A DNA stretch of 64,000 nucleotides from the NCBI GenBank assembly GCA_965205545.1, contig OZ242170.1, positions 2,356,001 through 2,420,000 on the forward strand, given 5' to 3'. Source of the stretch: Bin55 sp965205545 (GTDB lineage: Bacteria > Pseudomonadota > Gammaproteobacteria > Pseudomonadales > Azotimanducaceae). This document shows, piece by piece, positions 1 through 8,056 of the stretch (position 1 is the first letter of the stretch; each line of letters begins with the position of its first letter). The translations under genes were made by a program, and so were the position numbers. A model generated the notes under the pieces. That model was not told the origin of the DNA and ran no database searches. It saw only the letters and a program-made list of their open reading frames with translations.

Positions 1-2
1 TG

Positions 3-260
3 ATGAGACAAGACTCAGTTGTACGAGCACGGATCGACAGTGAAACTAAAGAGCAGGCCACCGTAGCACTTAAAGCTATGGGTTTGTCCCTGTCCGACGC
101 AGTACGTCATTTGTTAATCCGCGTAGCGGAGGAAAAGCAACTGCCGTTCAATGTCCAAGTACCCAACCCTACGACCATTGCAGCTATGAAGGAACTAGAC
201 GAAGGAGGTGGTCAACGATTTGCCAATGCGAAAGAACTATTTCGAGATTTAGAAATTTGA
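3..260 (+). CDS. RelB/DinJ family antitoxin
   Basis: This is the antitoxin of a type II toxin-antitoxin pair. It should neutralise the toxin encoded immediately downstream and repress the operon by binding its promoter, which lies outside the window. The 85-residue product has a ribbon-helix-helix N-terminus (a beta strand around residues 5-10 with VVRARIDSETK, then two helices containing SLSDAVRHLL), as in RelB/DinJ proteins. The C-terminal half is the presumed toxin-binding tail. The stop codon is separated from the next start by one base, so the two genes are co-translated. The ATG at position 3 lies almost at the window edge, so a slightly longer N-terminus cannot be excluded. Confidence 0.85.
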   Translation: MRQDSVVRARIDSETKEQATVALKAMGLSLSDAVRHLLIRVAEEKQLPFNVQVPNPTTIAAMKELDEGGGQRFANAKELFRDLEI

Positions 261-261
261 T

Positions 262-534
262 GTGTTAACACTAGTTCGTTCGTCGCAGTTCAAACGCGAC
301 GTTAAACGGGCGAAGTTGCGAGGAAAGGATCTAGCCAAGCTTCGGATGCTTTTGAATACGTTGATTGATGAGGAGCCATTGCCTCCGCACTTTCGGGACC
401 ACCAGCTTCGCGGGATCTGGAGCGGCTACAGGGAGGCACACATCGAACCTGACTGGCTACTGATCTACAAGATTCATGCCGGCGAGTTGTATCTAGTTCG
501 TACTGGCACGCACGCCGACCTCTTTTCGAGTTAG
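262..534 (+). CDS. YafQ-type mRNA interferase toxin
   Basis: This is the ribosome-dependent mRNA endonuclease partner of the preceding RelB/DinJ-like antitoxin. The 90-residue product matches the RelE/YafQ fold in length and keeps the residues known to matter in YafQ: His47, His60, Asp64-Trp65 and His84, the last in the C-terminal motif RTGTHADLF. Translation starts at a GTG one base after the antitoxin stop; an ATG overlapping that stop closes after two codons and cannot be the start. All the active-site positions are present, so the toxin is probably functional. Confidence 0.88.
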   Translation: MLTLVRSSQFKRDVKRAKLRGKDLAKLRMLLNTLIDEEPLPPHFRDHQLRGIWSGYREAHIEPDWLLIYKIHAGELYLVRTGTHADLFSS

Positions 535-692
535 CAAATCAACCGCACGCTTCATTTTGCTATCGCCGAACGCGGTGCTTGATTCCTCGAACGTAGACTA
601 ATCCCAAGAGATCGAAGCAGCTTCAATGCATGAATTTTTGCGTGCTGCACACCCCTCGCAAAAAGCTACTTACTTGACGAATTGTCTTGCCG

Positions 693-698
693 TATACT
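693..698 (+). promoter_or_regulatory. putative -10 element (TATACT) of family A copy 1
   Basis: TATACT lies in the context TTGCCGTATACTCAAG, 44 nt before the GTG start at 743. Family A copy 2 has the same hexamer in a matching context (TGCCATATACTGGAAG at 2883-2888), also exactly 44 nt before its GTG at 2933. The conserved hexamer and spacing suggest a shared promoter. A TTGACG at 674-679 is only 13 bp upstream, too close for an ordinary sigma70 -35 box, so the -35 is unassigned. Confidence 0.45.
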
Positions 699-742
699 CA
701 AGATTGATTCGTCGGTAATGAGAGTTCAATCGGCTGAGTGTT

Positions 743-2681
743 GTGAAATCCACCGCTAGCAATCGGTCTGGCCTCCTAGGCTACTGTGTTGCCTTCGCAA
801 TGGGGCTATGCACGTTGGGCGTTGTGTGGTTTGCGTGGTCACTCTGGAATCCTGAAAGCGGAGACCTAAGTGAGGTTCCTCGCGATTTAGCAGATGAATC
901 CGATCGGACCGAATCACACGAGTTAGCCGAGGTGGATAGAGAGTTGGCTTCTTCTGCTCTTGCTGGAACGCAGGCGACCACACTTCGAAGAATTAACTCT
1001 AATCGACAGCGAGTTTTCGAGAATCTTGGCACTCTACAACTTTGCTCTGAACGTGGATGAGACAGAGATTCTTGATCTGATTGCCCAAACCAAGAATCTT
1101 CCGCCCCGATTTCAGTATGAATTTCAAAGGGTGTTAGTACAAAGGCTCTATGAGATCAACCCAGAGTTGGCCTTGTCTCACGTCGAAGACTTTCATACTG
1201 GTTTAGTTCAACTCCTGTACCAGGATCTGGCGCGAAGGGACTTAACCGGTGCAATTGCACGTGCCAAATCTCTTGAAGGCGCGACACGCGAAGCGGCCAC
1301 ATTGGGATTGTTGTCTCCGCAATCTGAAATCTCTGCAGAGCAAAGGTCGGAAATTGCGCGTGAACTTGGGAGAGAGCAACTCTCATCGGGCCTCTCTTTA
1401 GGGCAACAGTTCGCTGAAATGCAAAGAAACCCCGAGAATGCGTGGAGCGAAGCATTACGCGAGGACGGACACGACAGTGATCAGCTGCAGACTCTCATGA
1501 TGGCGGCTACTGTCTGGATTAGCCACAGTGGACTAGAGGTCATCGACGAGATACGCACATCCTTAGATGACCCGCAAGTCCGTGAGCAAGTATTGACTTC
1601 TGCGCTAGTCACGTCAACTCAATCGATAGACTTCATTGAAGTTTTTAGGAAAGCTCGGGAGTTGGATAGCACTCCGGATAAACGCATGCTCATGGTCTTA
1701 GTCGGTTCCGCGACGCGGCGCGCACCAATGGCAGTTTTCGAGGCACTCGATGAAGTTGAGCTGCCGTCGTTGCGTAGAGATTTGCAGCTGACGGCGGTTC
1801 ACAACTGGGCATATGCTGACCCTCAAGCCCTGCTCGACCAACTTGAAAGAATCCCCGAAGAAATGCAATCGACTGCGCAAGGATCGGCAATTCAGGCAAT
1901 GGCTCGCAACGACCCTGTAGGAGCGTTGTCTCATGCCCGAGCATTGGCACCTAGTGCCGCTAGGGCGTCACTTGTGTCAGACATTGCTTCCTCCTGGGCG
2001 GAACAAGACCCTCACGCAGCGCTAGCCTGGGCAATGAGTGATCAGGAATATGCTGGTAGCCGCACTCGGTTGCTCTCTACCGTTATTACAAGCTGGTCAA
2101 GTCGCGATCCAAATGCGGCTCTCAACTGGATTTTGGACCAGAGGGATTTGCCGGAGATTCGGCAAGACGTCATACACGCGATTTTGAGAAATCTTGCTGA
2201 CAGTGATCCTGAACTTGCTTTGCAACGAGCACTCGAACAGCCAATTCGGGATGACTGGCTTGGTCTCGAGCACACAGTTATTAGCCGCATTGCACAGAGT
2301 GATTTGCAGCTTGCCAGAGAAATGCTGCAACATGCGCGCGAGGGGCAGACTAGAAGCAACTCCTACGCTGCAGTGGGTTTGGCGATGGTGCGAGCTTCGC
2401 GTGGCATCGAAGCCCTTGAACTTGCAGATAACCTAGCAGAATCTGATCGCGCCGGTTATCTCGAAAGAATTTTTTGGCAATGGGCGTCGTACGATGCAGT
2501 TGGATTGCTTGACGCATTGAGCAGCATTTCCAACTCTAAGATTCAGTCGTCGGCAGCTGACGCTCTTATCACTCGAAACAATTCCACGGACATCCTGACG
2601 GACGAGCAGATTGAGTACGTTAGGCAATTCAAAAGCGAGGACGACGAAGAAATAATCATCAACCGTAGCTTGCCACAGTAA
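743..2681 (+). pseudogene. family A membrane-anchored helical-repeat protein, copy 1, frameshifted
   Basis: This is the first of four large family A paralogues. The GTG at 743 opens a frame encoding a short cytoplasmic end, one membrane helix (GLLGYCVAFAMGLCTLG and following) and an acidic linker. From about 986 the homology continues in the next frame up to 2681, starting with FEELTLIDSEFSRIL. Copy 2 reads the same junction without a break; comparison shows one extra T at 984/985. The 560-residue C-terminal part consists of helical repeats of about 30 residues with the recurring pattern W(A/S)xxDPxAAL, probably an alpha-solenoid in the periplasm. The frameshift would separate the anchor from the solenoid, so the copy is inactive, phase-variable or misassembled. 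No enzyme motif is seen; function is unknown. Confidence 0.7.
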
Positions 2682-2882
2682 GAGTGCTAGTTCATTCATA
2701 GGGAAAGCGCAACTGTAACGAGTTGACTATTCGATTCGCTTACGGCAGCGCTCAATTTCACTTAGTCAATCCCCCGAAGTTAGGGCGCTAATTCCCGCTT
2801 CGGAGGAATCGAACACTCTTGACAAGCAATCCAATCTAGTGAAGCTCGTCGGCTGTAGCTCATAGAGAGACCTAGCCTGCCA

Positions 2883-2888
2883 TATACT
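2883..2888 (+). promoter_or_regulatory. putative -10 element (TATACT) of family A copy 2
   Basis: This matches the hexamer upstream of copy 1 in sequence, flanks (TGCCxTATACT) and distance to the start codon (44 nt). The match also supports the GTG at 2933, rather than the one at 2924, as the true start. Confidence 0.45.
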
Positions 2889-2932
2889 GGAAGTGGCAAT
2901 CCCGCAATTGGACATTCAAGCAGGTGTTTGTT

Positions 2933-4798
2933 GTGAAGTCTCTTGCTGGCAAACGGTTCGGCGTCCACGGAATTTGCGCTGCTTTTGTATTTGGCTGTGC
3001 TGCAATAGCTTGTGTGTGGATGGGGTGGTCTCTCGCGAATACTGGGAGCAGTGACCCTATTGGGCAATCTCACGACTCAACAGTTGAACCCAATCAGACT
3101 GACCCAAGCACACTCGAAGAACTTACTCTCATCGACAGCCAGTTCTCGAGAATCTTGGCTCTCTACAACTTTGCTCTGGGCGTCGACGAGGCCGACTTTC
3201 TCGATCTGATTGAACAGACCGAGAGCCTTCCACTTCGGTTTCAGTTTGAATTTCAAAGGGTATTGGTAGACAGGCTCTATGAGATCAACCCAGAGTTGGC
3301 CTTGTCTCACGTCGATAGCTTTCACACCGCATTGGTTCAATTTCTATTCTTGGATTGGTCAGAAAGGGACTTGGAAGATGCTATTGCACGTGTGAAGTCG
3401 CTTGAAGGTCCGCCACGTGAAGCGGCCACGTGGGGAGTGCTGTCTCCTTACTCTGAGTACTCCGCGGAGCAAAGAGAAGAAATTGCTCGAGAACTTGGCC
3501 TTGAAGACCTAGCTGCCGGCATCGCGTCGGAGCAGCAAGTCTCGGAGGCCCAGAGAGACCCCGAACAGGCCTGGAACGAAGCGTTGCGCGACGACGCCTA
3601 CGACAACGGCAACGACAACGATTACATACTCACTCTAGTATCGGCAGGGGCTGAATGGGTTCGACAAGACGGTCTTGAAGTAGTCGACGAAATCAGCGCA
3701 AGCTTAGGGAACTTCCAGGCTCGCGAGTATGTTCTAGCGTCGGTGCTTGTTGCTGCATCTCAGTGGGTAGACATTGAGGACATATTTTCTAAGGCACTGG
3801 AAATTGATGCGGGTAGGGACTCAAAAACAAGGTTGATGAGCTCTATAGTCGGGCATTGGACGCGATTGGATCCAGAATCAGCGCTTGACGCGGCTAGTGA
3901 AGTCGAATCGTCCTTTCTGCGCGACCGACTGCAGAGCATGGTGATATACACATGGGCAAACAACATTCCTCGATCCATTCTTGATGATCTTGATCGGATT
4001 CCGAAGGATTTTCAAGCAATTGCCCGTATGTATGCCCTAACCGCAATTGCACAAGGCGATCCTAGAGAGGCGATTTCGTTGGTTCGATCTCTTGACATTG
4101 AACGTGAAGACACGAGAGAGAGTCTGATTAGAACAATCGCTTCCATATGGGCAGAACAAGACGCTCAGGCAGCACTTTCATGGGCGATGAACGACCAAGA
4201 ACATGCAGGCGTACGGTCGCAATTGCTCCGCACTATTGTTTGGGCCTGGTCAAGCCGCGAGCCAAATGCGGCTCTCAATTGGATTTTGGACCATAGAGAT
4301 CTCTATGAGATTAGTCAAGTGACAATCCGGGTGACTATGATGAACCTAACCGACAAGAATCCTGATCTTGCCCTGCAACGAGCGCTCGAACAGCCCGTCG
4401 AAAAGGGCGAACTTGGTTGGGAGGGGATAGTCATAGGACGCGTTTTGCAGACAGATTTGGAGCTTGCCAAAGAGATGCTGCCACATACGCGCGACGGCAA
4501 AACTAAACGCCAATGCTACATTGCAGTAGGGTGCGCATTGGTCCACGCATCGCGGGGTATTGAAGCCCTTGAGCTCGCGAGAGAACTGGTAGAGTGGGAA
4601 GGTGAGGAATACGTTGCAGAATTGCTGTCTCATTGGGCGTGGGATGATGCAGATGGATTGCAGGACTCGTTAGACGACATTTCGGACCCTGCGATCCGCA
4701 CGTCGGCTGAAGCTGCGCTAGAGGCACGCTCGGCTGATCCTAGCGACCCGTTCGATGACTATTGGGAACAGTTAACGACGTACAGTAGCGACAGCTAG
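2933..4798 (+). CDS. family A membrane-anchored helical-repeat protein, copy 2
   Basis: This is the intact paralogue of the preceding gene, in tandem with it. The product (about 621 residues) has a short basic N-terminus, a membrane helix around residues 10-30 (ICAAFVFGCAAIACVWMGW), an S/T/D-rich linker to about residue 60, then helical repeats to the C-terminus. Repeats carry the pattern WxxxDPxxALxW, for example WAEQDAQAALSWAM followed by WSSREPNAALNWIL. Start 2933 is chosen because GTG-AAG-TCT aligns with the start of copy 1. The two copies share long identical DNA stretches, such as 44 nt encoding part of RLYEINPELALSHV, so the duplication is fairly recent or gene conversion is active. 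A single-pass inner-membrane protein with a periplasmic alpha-solenoid, probably a scaffold, is the best structural guess; the role is unknown. Confidence 0.75.
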   Translation: MKSLAGKRFGVHGICAAFVFGCAAIACVWMGWSLANTGSSDPIGQSHDSTVEPNQTDPSTLEELTLIDSQFSRILALYNFALGVDEADFLDLIEQTESLPLRFQFEFQRVLVDRLYEINPELALSHVDSFHTALVQFLFLDWSERDLEDAIARVKSLEGPPREAATWGVLSPYSEYSAEQREEIARELGLEDLAAGIASEQQVSEAQRDPEQAWNEALRDDAYDNGNDNDYILTLVSAGAEWVRQDGLEVVDEISASLGNFQAREYVLASVLVAASQWVDIEDIFSKALEIDAGRDSKTRLMSSIVGHWTRLDPESALDAASEVESSFLRDRLQSMVIYTWANNIPRSILDDLDRIPKDFQAIARMYALTAIAQGDPREAISLVRSLDIEREDTRESLIRTIASIWAEQDAQAALSWAMNDQEHAGVRSQLLRTIVWAWSSREPNAALNWILDHRDLYEISQVTIRVTMMNLTDKNPDLALQRALEQPVEKGELGWEGIVIGRVLQTDLELAKEMLPHTRDGKTKRQCYIAVGCALVHASRGIEALELARELVEWEGEEYVAELLSHWAWDDADGLQDSLDDISDPAIRTSAEAALEARSADPSDPFDDYWEQLTTYSSDS

Positions 4799-4812
4799 CA
4801 AACCACAACAAT

Positions 4813-4835
4813 GCGGAACATAGATGTATGTCCGC
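4813..4835. terminator. possible bidirectional terminator hairpin
   Basis: The arms GCGGAACATA and TATGTCCGC pair with one bulged A around a four-base loop. It lies in the 51-bp gap between two convergent genes, a typical terminator place, but there is no U-tract on the plus strand, so the call is weak. Confidence 0.3.
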
Positions 4836-4849
4836 GAAGAGTAAGCTAA

Positions 4850-5430
4850 CTACACGCCAATCTTCTCTAATGAACGTGTGTGCATGCGTTTGACAACTGC
4901 AAAGATCGGATAGCTAAGCACCACGGTCACACACAACGCCAAAAGAATTCCTAGACTTAGATCGAGTAGCGAGTAAGGCGCAGCATTGCGCAAGAGGTGA
5001 ATTGCAGCACCGGCAACCCACCCAGCCGCATTCGCTCCCAGTAACAAGAGGATCAAGTGAATTGGGTACGGAAGATCAAGCATGCCTCGTTGAAGCATTC
5101 TCGAATGAAGCTTGGCGAATTGACTCACCGTATGCTTACTACTATACGCATTGACCGAGTAACGGCTATAGAAGTGGAGCCCCACGAACGCTAGTGCGAG
5201 GAACGCAACCATCTGGGGTATCCGCCAAGGGAGTTGCGAGGCTGTTCCGTTCCAGACGTGCGACAACACACCCAACATCAAGAATTGAGGAGAGAATACG
5301 CCAGCTATCAGAAAGCCCAATGAACGGTGCGCAACATCAATGAACGGTGCGCTCTGGTTGCGAGCTTCTTCGATTCCTTACTCCATTCGACTGGTATGGT
5401 GTCGTTTGTTGGGGTTTCCGAGTCAGTCAT
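4850..5430 (-). pseudogene. multi-pass membrane protein, interrupted by a 20-nt insertion
   Basis: The open part (4850-5320) encodes 156 residues with about four membrane segments, including LPYPIHLILLLLGANAAGW and a stretch starting LDLSLGILLALCVTV. It lacks an ATG at its 5' end. Upstream in another frame, an ATG at 5430 begins MTDSETPTNDTIPVEW and continues to RAHRSL. A 15-bp direct repeat at 5318-5332 and 5338-5352, with 5 bp between, accounts for the break: removing 20 nt joins RAHRSL directly to GFLIAG in one frame. The ancestral protein would be about 187 residues. No family was recognised. The gene converges on family A copy 2. Confidence 0.55.
5318..5352. repeat. 15-bp direct repeat causing a frameshift
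   Basis: CAATGAACGGTGCGC occurs at 5318-5332 and again at 5338-5352, separated by AACAT. The 20-nt period is not divisible by three and breaks the reading frame of the minus-strand membrane gene, whose two halves rejoin perfectly if one copy and the spacer are removed. Confidence 0.8.
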
Positions 5431-5751
5431 TTTCAAAGCTCGACGACTTTTTCGAATTATGTGGCAAGTTTGCTCAGGAATCAATCGAGCTAATGGAGCT
5501 TGGGTTGTTCGATGTACACGGATCTGCTCAAATCAGCCTCAAAACATCGAAGTTCAATCGAATCGCGATTTGCTTTTTCAACATCTAAGAAAATCGTGAG
5601 TGTAGTTGCCGGGGAGATAGCTCGGCTCGACCTACACGCGACGCGTGCAATCAGGTAAACAGAATGTGGCAGCGACTCGAATTCTATCGTCGATTACGAC
5701 GAATCTAGCATTAGGGTGCGACCTGAAGGTTGATTAAGAGAATTTACTATT
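5431..5751. other. intergenic, no gene seen
   Basis: This 320-bp stretch lies between the divergent disrupted membrane gene and the AbiEi-like antitoxin gene. I see no convincing coding frame, RNA gene or strong hairpin. It presumably holds promoters for both genes; the antitoxin promoter probably lies close to the palindrome that begins at 5752. Confidence 0.5.
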
Positions 5752-5794
5752 TCACTATCATAAAGTAACGAATATAGTTACTTTATGATAGTGA
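5752..5794. promoter_or_regulatory. perfect 18-bp inverted repeat overlapping the start of the AbiEi gene
   Basis: Left arm 5752-5769 (TCACTATCATAAAGTAAC) and right arm 5777-5794 are perfectly complementary around a 7-bp spacer. The ATG at 5785 lies within the right arm, and a second in-frame ATG begins at 5794. AbiEi-family antitoxins are known to repress their own operons by binding inverted repeats through their winged-helix domain, so this is very probably the autoregulatory operator. If the transcript started upstream of it, the hairpin would also bury the first start codon. Confidence 0.75.
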
Positions 5795-6594
5795 TGTGTG
5801 CATCGGCTCGTCCGCGTGCTCGCGACGTCATCGACGCGTGGGCAGCTCGAGGACGTTACCAGTTTACTTCGTCTGATTTTCGCATGACTCTAAATGTAAG
5901 CGAGTCGGCAGCACGTCAGGCACTGAGTCGCCTGGTGGCCAAGAAGGAAATCGCAAGCGTTGCGCGTGGATTCTATGTCATCCTTCCGCCACAGTACCGC
6001 AGCATTGGATGCTTGCCAGCGGACCAATTCATTCCTGCACTGATGGAGCTCCGCAATGAAAGTTACTACGCCGGTCTCCTCTCTGCAGCGCAGTATCACG
6101 GCGCAGCGCACCATCGACCTCAGGAATTTCAGGTCATGCTCGTTAGAAATCGACCGCCAATTCGGTGCGGGTCTGTCAAGGTGTCGTTTGTTGCTCGCAA
6201 GAATATCGCTGAAGTGCCCGTGCAAGGGTTCAACAATCCTCGGGGAACAATCTTGGTCTCTAGTGTGGAGGCAACCGCAGTTGATCTAGTCGGCTACATG
6301 CATCGCTCTGGAGGCCTGGACAGAGTCGCAGGTGCATTGGCGGAACTAGCAGACGCCATAGATCCCGAGCAGCTAGTAGAAGCTGCACGATCGGCTTCGA
6401 TTATCTGGGCTCAGCGTCTGGGCTACTTATTGGAATATGTGGGAGCCGGAGAAAAAACTTTGCCCTTAAGGAAGCACGTCAAACGACATGCCAGGAACTC
6501 AACAAGCCTCGTTCCGGGCCTAGCATCCAGCGCCGCGCCGCGTTCGAAGACTTGGCGATTGTTTGTGAATGCGACGATTGAAGCTGAATCCTGA
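5785..6594 (+). CDS. AbiEi-type (type IV) antitoxin, without its AbiEii partner
   Basis: The 269-residue product resembles the AbiEi antitoxin/transcriptional regulator family. It has an N-terminal winged helix-turn-helix (residues about 12-65, with SESAARQALSRLVAKKEI and ARGFYVILPP) and a larger C-terminal domain with SYYAGLLSAAQYHGAAHH and the family-typical SSVEATAVDLVGY. In complete systems abiEii, encoding a nucleotidyltransferase toxin, lies directly downstream; here the next 170 bp are non-coding and are followed by an unrelated VapBC pair on the other strand. The start is either 5785, inside the palindrome, or 5794. A solitary antitoxin could be a relic, an anti-addiction gene or a repressor of other loci. 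Confidence 0.78.
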   Translation: MIVMCASARPRARDVIDAWAARGRYQFTSSDFRMTLNVSESAARQALSRLVAKKEIASVARGFYVILPPQYRSIGCLPADQFIPALMELRNESYYAGLLSAAQYHGAAHHRPQEFQVMLVRNRPPIRCGSVKVSFVARKNIAEVPVQGFNNPRGTILVSSVEATAVDLVGYMHRSGGLDRVAGALAELADAIDPEQLVEAARSASIIWAQRLGYLLEYVGAGEKTLPLRKHVKRHARNSTSLVPGLASSAAPRSKTWRLFVNATIEAES

Positions 6595-6765
6595 GCATAC
6601 GAGAAAAGAAATGCAATTCATCACGTATAGATCCAATTGCTATGGACTATTCAACAGCCTATAGATTCGTGCTTCAAGTTAGGTTGGATTGTCAATCGCG
6701 ACTCTCCCACAGTGTCGAGAGGCGGATAAGTCGTGTGATGTAGATGTGCAGCAAAGCAGCGATAT

Positions 6766-7185
6766 CTAAGCGACCCAAGGATTTACTGTCGTCAATCCCG
6801 CTGCCTCGAAGGGAGCCGTGTCGCGAGACGCTACTACCATAGCATTAGCCGACGCGGTCGCGGCGATGTAGCCATCGGCTGCCGATATGGCCTGTCCTGC
6901 GACCCTTGCCGTCGACATGAGCTGGGCATAAGCTTGCGAAGAGGAAAGATCAAACGCCAATACTCGTCCCGCGAACATTGGAAGGATTAGATTCTCGAGG
7001 TCTTGGTCTAGGCGGTCGCGGCGACGCCCTTTTGGTAGACACATGACTCCGTATCGTAGCTCCGCGACGGTAATGGCAGACAGGAACAGTGTTTCCAAGG
7101 CTTGAGCGTCGAGCCATGCTGAAACGAGAGGTTCAGGATCATTTCGCATCGGCTCCGACACGACATTGGTGTCCAACAGGATCAT
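6766..7185 (-). CDS. VapC-type PIN-domain ribonuclease toxin
   Basis: This is the toxin of a VapBC (FitAB-like) type II system, a magnesium-dependent ribonuclease. The 139-residue product has the PIN-domain acidic set: Asp5 (LLDTN), Glu42 (TVAELRYG), Asp104 (SAADGYIAA) and Asp122 (ASRDTAPF). Its start overlaps the antitoxin stop by four bases (ATGA), giving translational coupling. All catalytic positions are present and the length is normal for the family, so it is probably active. Confidence 0.88.
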   Translation of the reverse strand: MILLDTNVVSEPMRNDPEPLVSAWLDAQALETLFLSAITVAELRYGVMCLPKGRRRDRLDQDLENLILPMFAGRVLAFDLSSSQAYAQLMSTARVAGQAISAADGYIAATASANAMVVASRDTAPFEAAGLTTVNPWVA

Positions 7186-7433
7186 TCAAGATTGAGAGGT
7201 TGGTGTCGAGTCGATTCGCGCTGTTCAAAAATTGCGAATTCTTCCTCCGTCAACTTAGCGCGCCGACCAATAATGGTGAGTAGAGTGCCAAGTTCGATTC
7301 GCCCCTCTGGCATTACTGAGTCCCTCAAAATGGCGCGTACTTCAGCTTCGGTACTACGGCCTCTAAGAGCAGCACGAACACGCAGCGCTCGGTGAACCTC
7401 TTCTGGAAGGTTGCGTATGGTGAGTGTAGCCAT
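7182..7433 (-). CDS. VapB/FitA-type ribbon-helix-helix antitoxin
   Basis: The 83-residue product begins MATLTIRNLPEEVHRAL, the ribbon-helix-helix opening typical of FitA-like antitoxins, followed by a helix ending in TEAEVRAILRDSV. The C-terminal part would wrap the PIN toxin. The ATG at 7433 is preferred over a TTG two codons upstream. The gene precedes and overlaps the toxin gene, the standard antitoxin-first order. Confidence 0.85.
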   Translation of the reverse strand: MATLTIRNLPEEVHRALRVRAALRGRSTEAEVRAILRDSVMPEGRIELGTLLTIIGRRAKLTEEEFAIFEQRESTRHQPLNLE

Positions 7434-7740
7434 CAGCAAAACGCATTTATGATTTCAATGCTTTCATTTTATCCATCTGATAGCAATCACACAACACCAT
7501 CGTTTAGGCGCTTGAATAGTTGAAAGTTTTGGTTGGGAACGATTCGTCGAGTTCGCTATCCAATCAGGCTATATGTCCAAACCAATGTCGCAAATCTATG
7601 AGTCGGTATTAGGGTATCGGGCATGTGTATTCATGGAGATGGATCTTTTTTCCTCTCCACTTAGCTTGTCGCTTCGGAATGCTCATCTCTGTTGGACAGA
7701 TGCTACCTGCCGTAGTTGATAGAAACCAATTGGAAGGGCT
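7434..7740. other. intergenic between divergent VapB and MNT genes
   Basis: About 307 bp with no convincing coding frame. It should contain the vapBC promoter on the minus strand and the promoter of the nucleotidyltransferase gene. No long inverted repeat like those at 5752 and 33247 was found. In particular there is no HEPN-domain reading frame here that could partner the MNT gene. Confidence 0.45.
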
Positions 7741-8031
7741 ATGAATCGAGATGAAGTGCTCAGTGTCCTTCGGATCCACAAAAAAGTGCTGGCGGAACGC
7801 TTCGGAGTCACTGAACTAGCAATTTTTGGATCCTATGCCCGGGATGAAGCCACGAGTGAGAGCGACCTCGACATCCTGGTTCAGTTCAAAGCACCTTCGA
7901 CGTTCAAGGGGTACTTCGGTACACAGTTCTACGTCGAAGATCTGTTGGGTCTAGAGGTAGACTTGGTTACAGACAAAGTGTTACCCGAGGAAATGCGTTC
8001 TTGCATTGAGAAGGATCTCATTCAGATCTGA
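7741..8031 (+). CDS. minimal nucleotidyltransferase (MNT/MntA-like), without HEPN partner
   Basis: The 96-residue product carries the nucleotidyltransferase signature GSYARDEATSESDLDILV (from about residue 30), with the two metal-binding aspartates in DLD and a third acidic position in LEVDLVTD. In HEPN/MNT systems such proteins neutralise a HEPN ribonuclease by transferring AMP to it. No HEPN gene lies beside it: the upstream 300 bp are non-coding and the downstream gene is a convergent racemase. It could be a relic or act on a HEPN protein encoded elsewhere. Confidence 0.82.
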   Translation: MNRDEVLSVLRIHKKVLAERFGVTELAIFGSYARDEATSESDLDILVQFKAPSTFKGYFGTQFYVEDLLGLEVDLVTDKVLPEEMRSCIEKDLIQI

Positions 8032-8056
8032 GCCCGGGCGCAGCTTACTGTAGCCG

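Noticed and set aside
674..679. TTGACG as -35 box for family A copy 1
   Set aside because: It is only 13 bp from the conserved TATACT and is not present at the same distance in copy 2.
5340..5588. 82-codon plus-strand frame upstream of the AbiEi gene
   Set aside because: It overlaps the 5' part of the disrupted minus-strand membrane gene, which explains the open frame.
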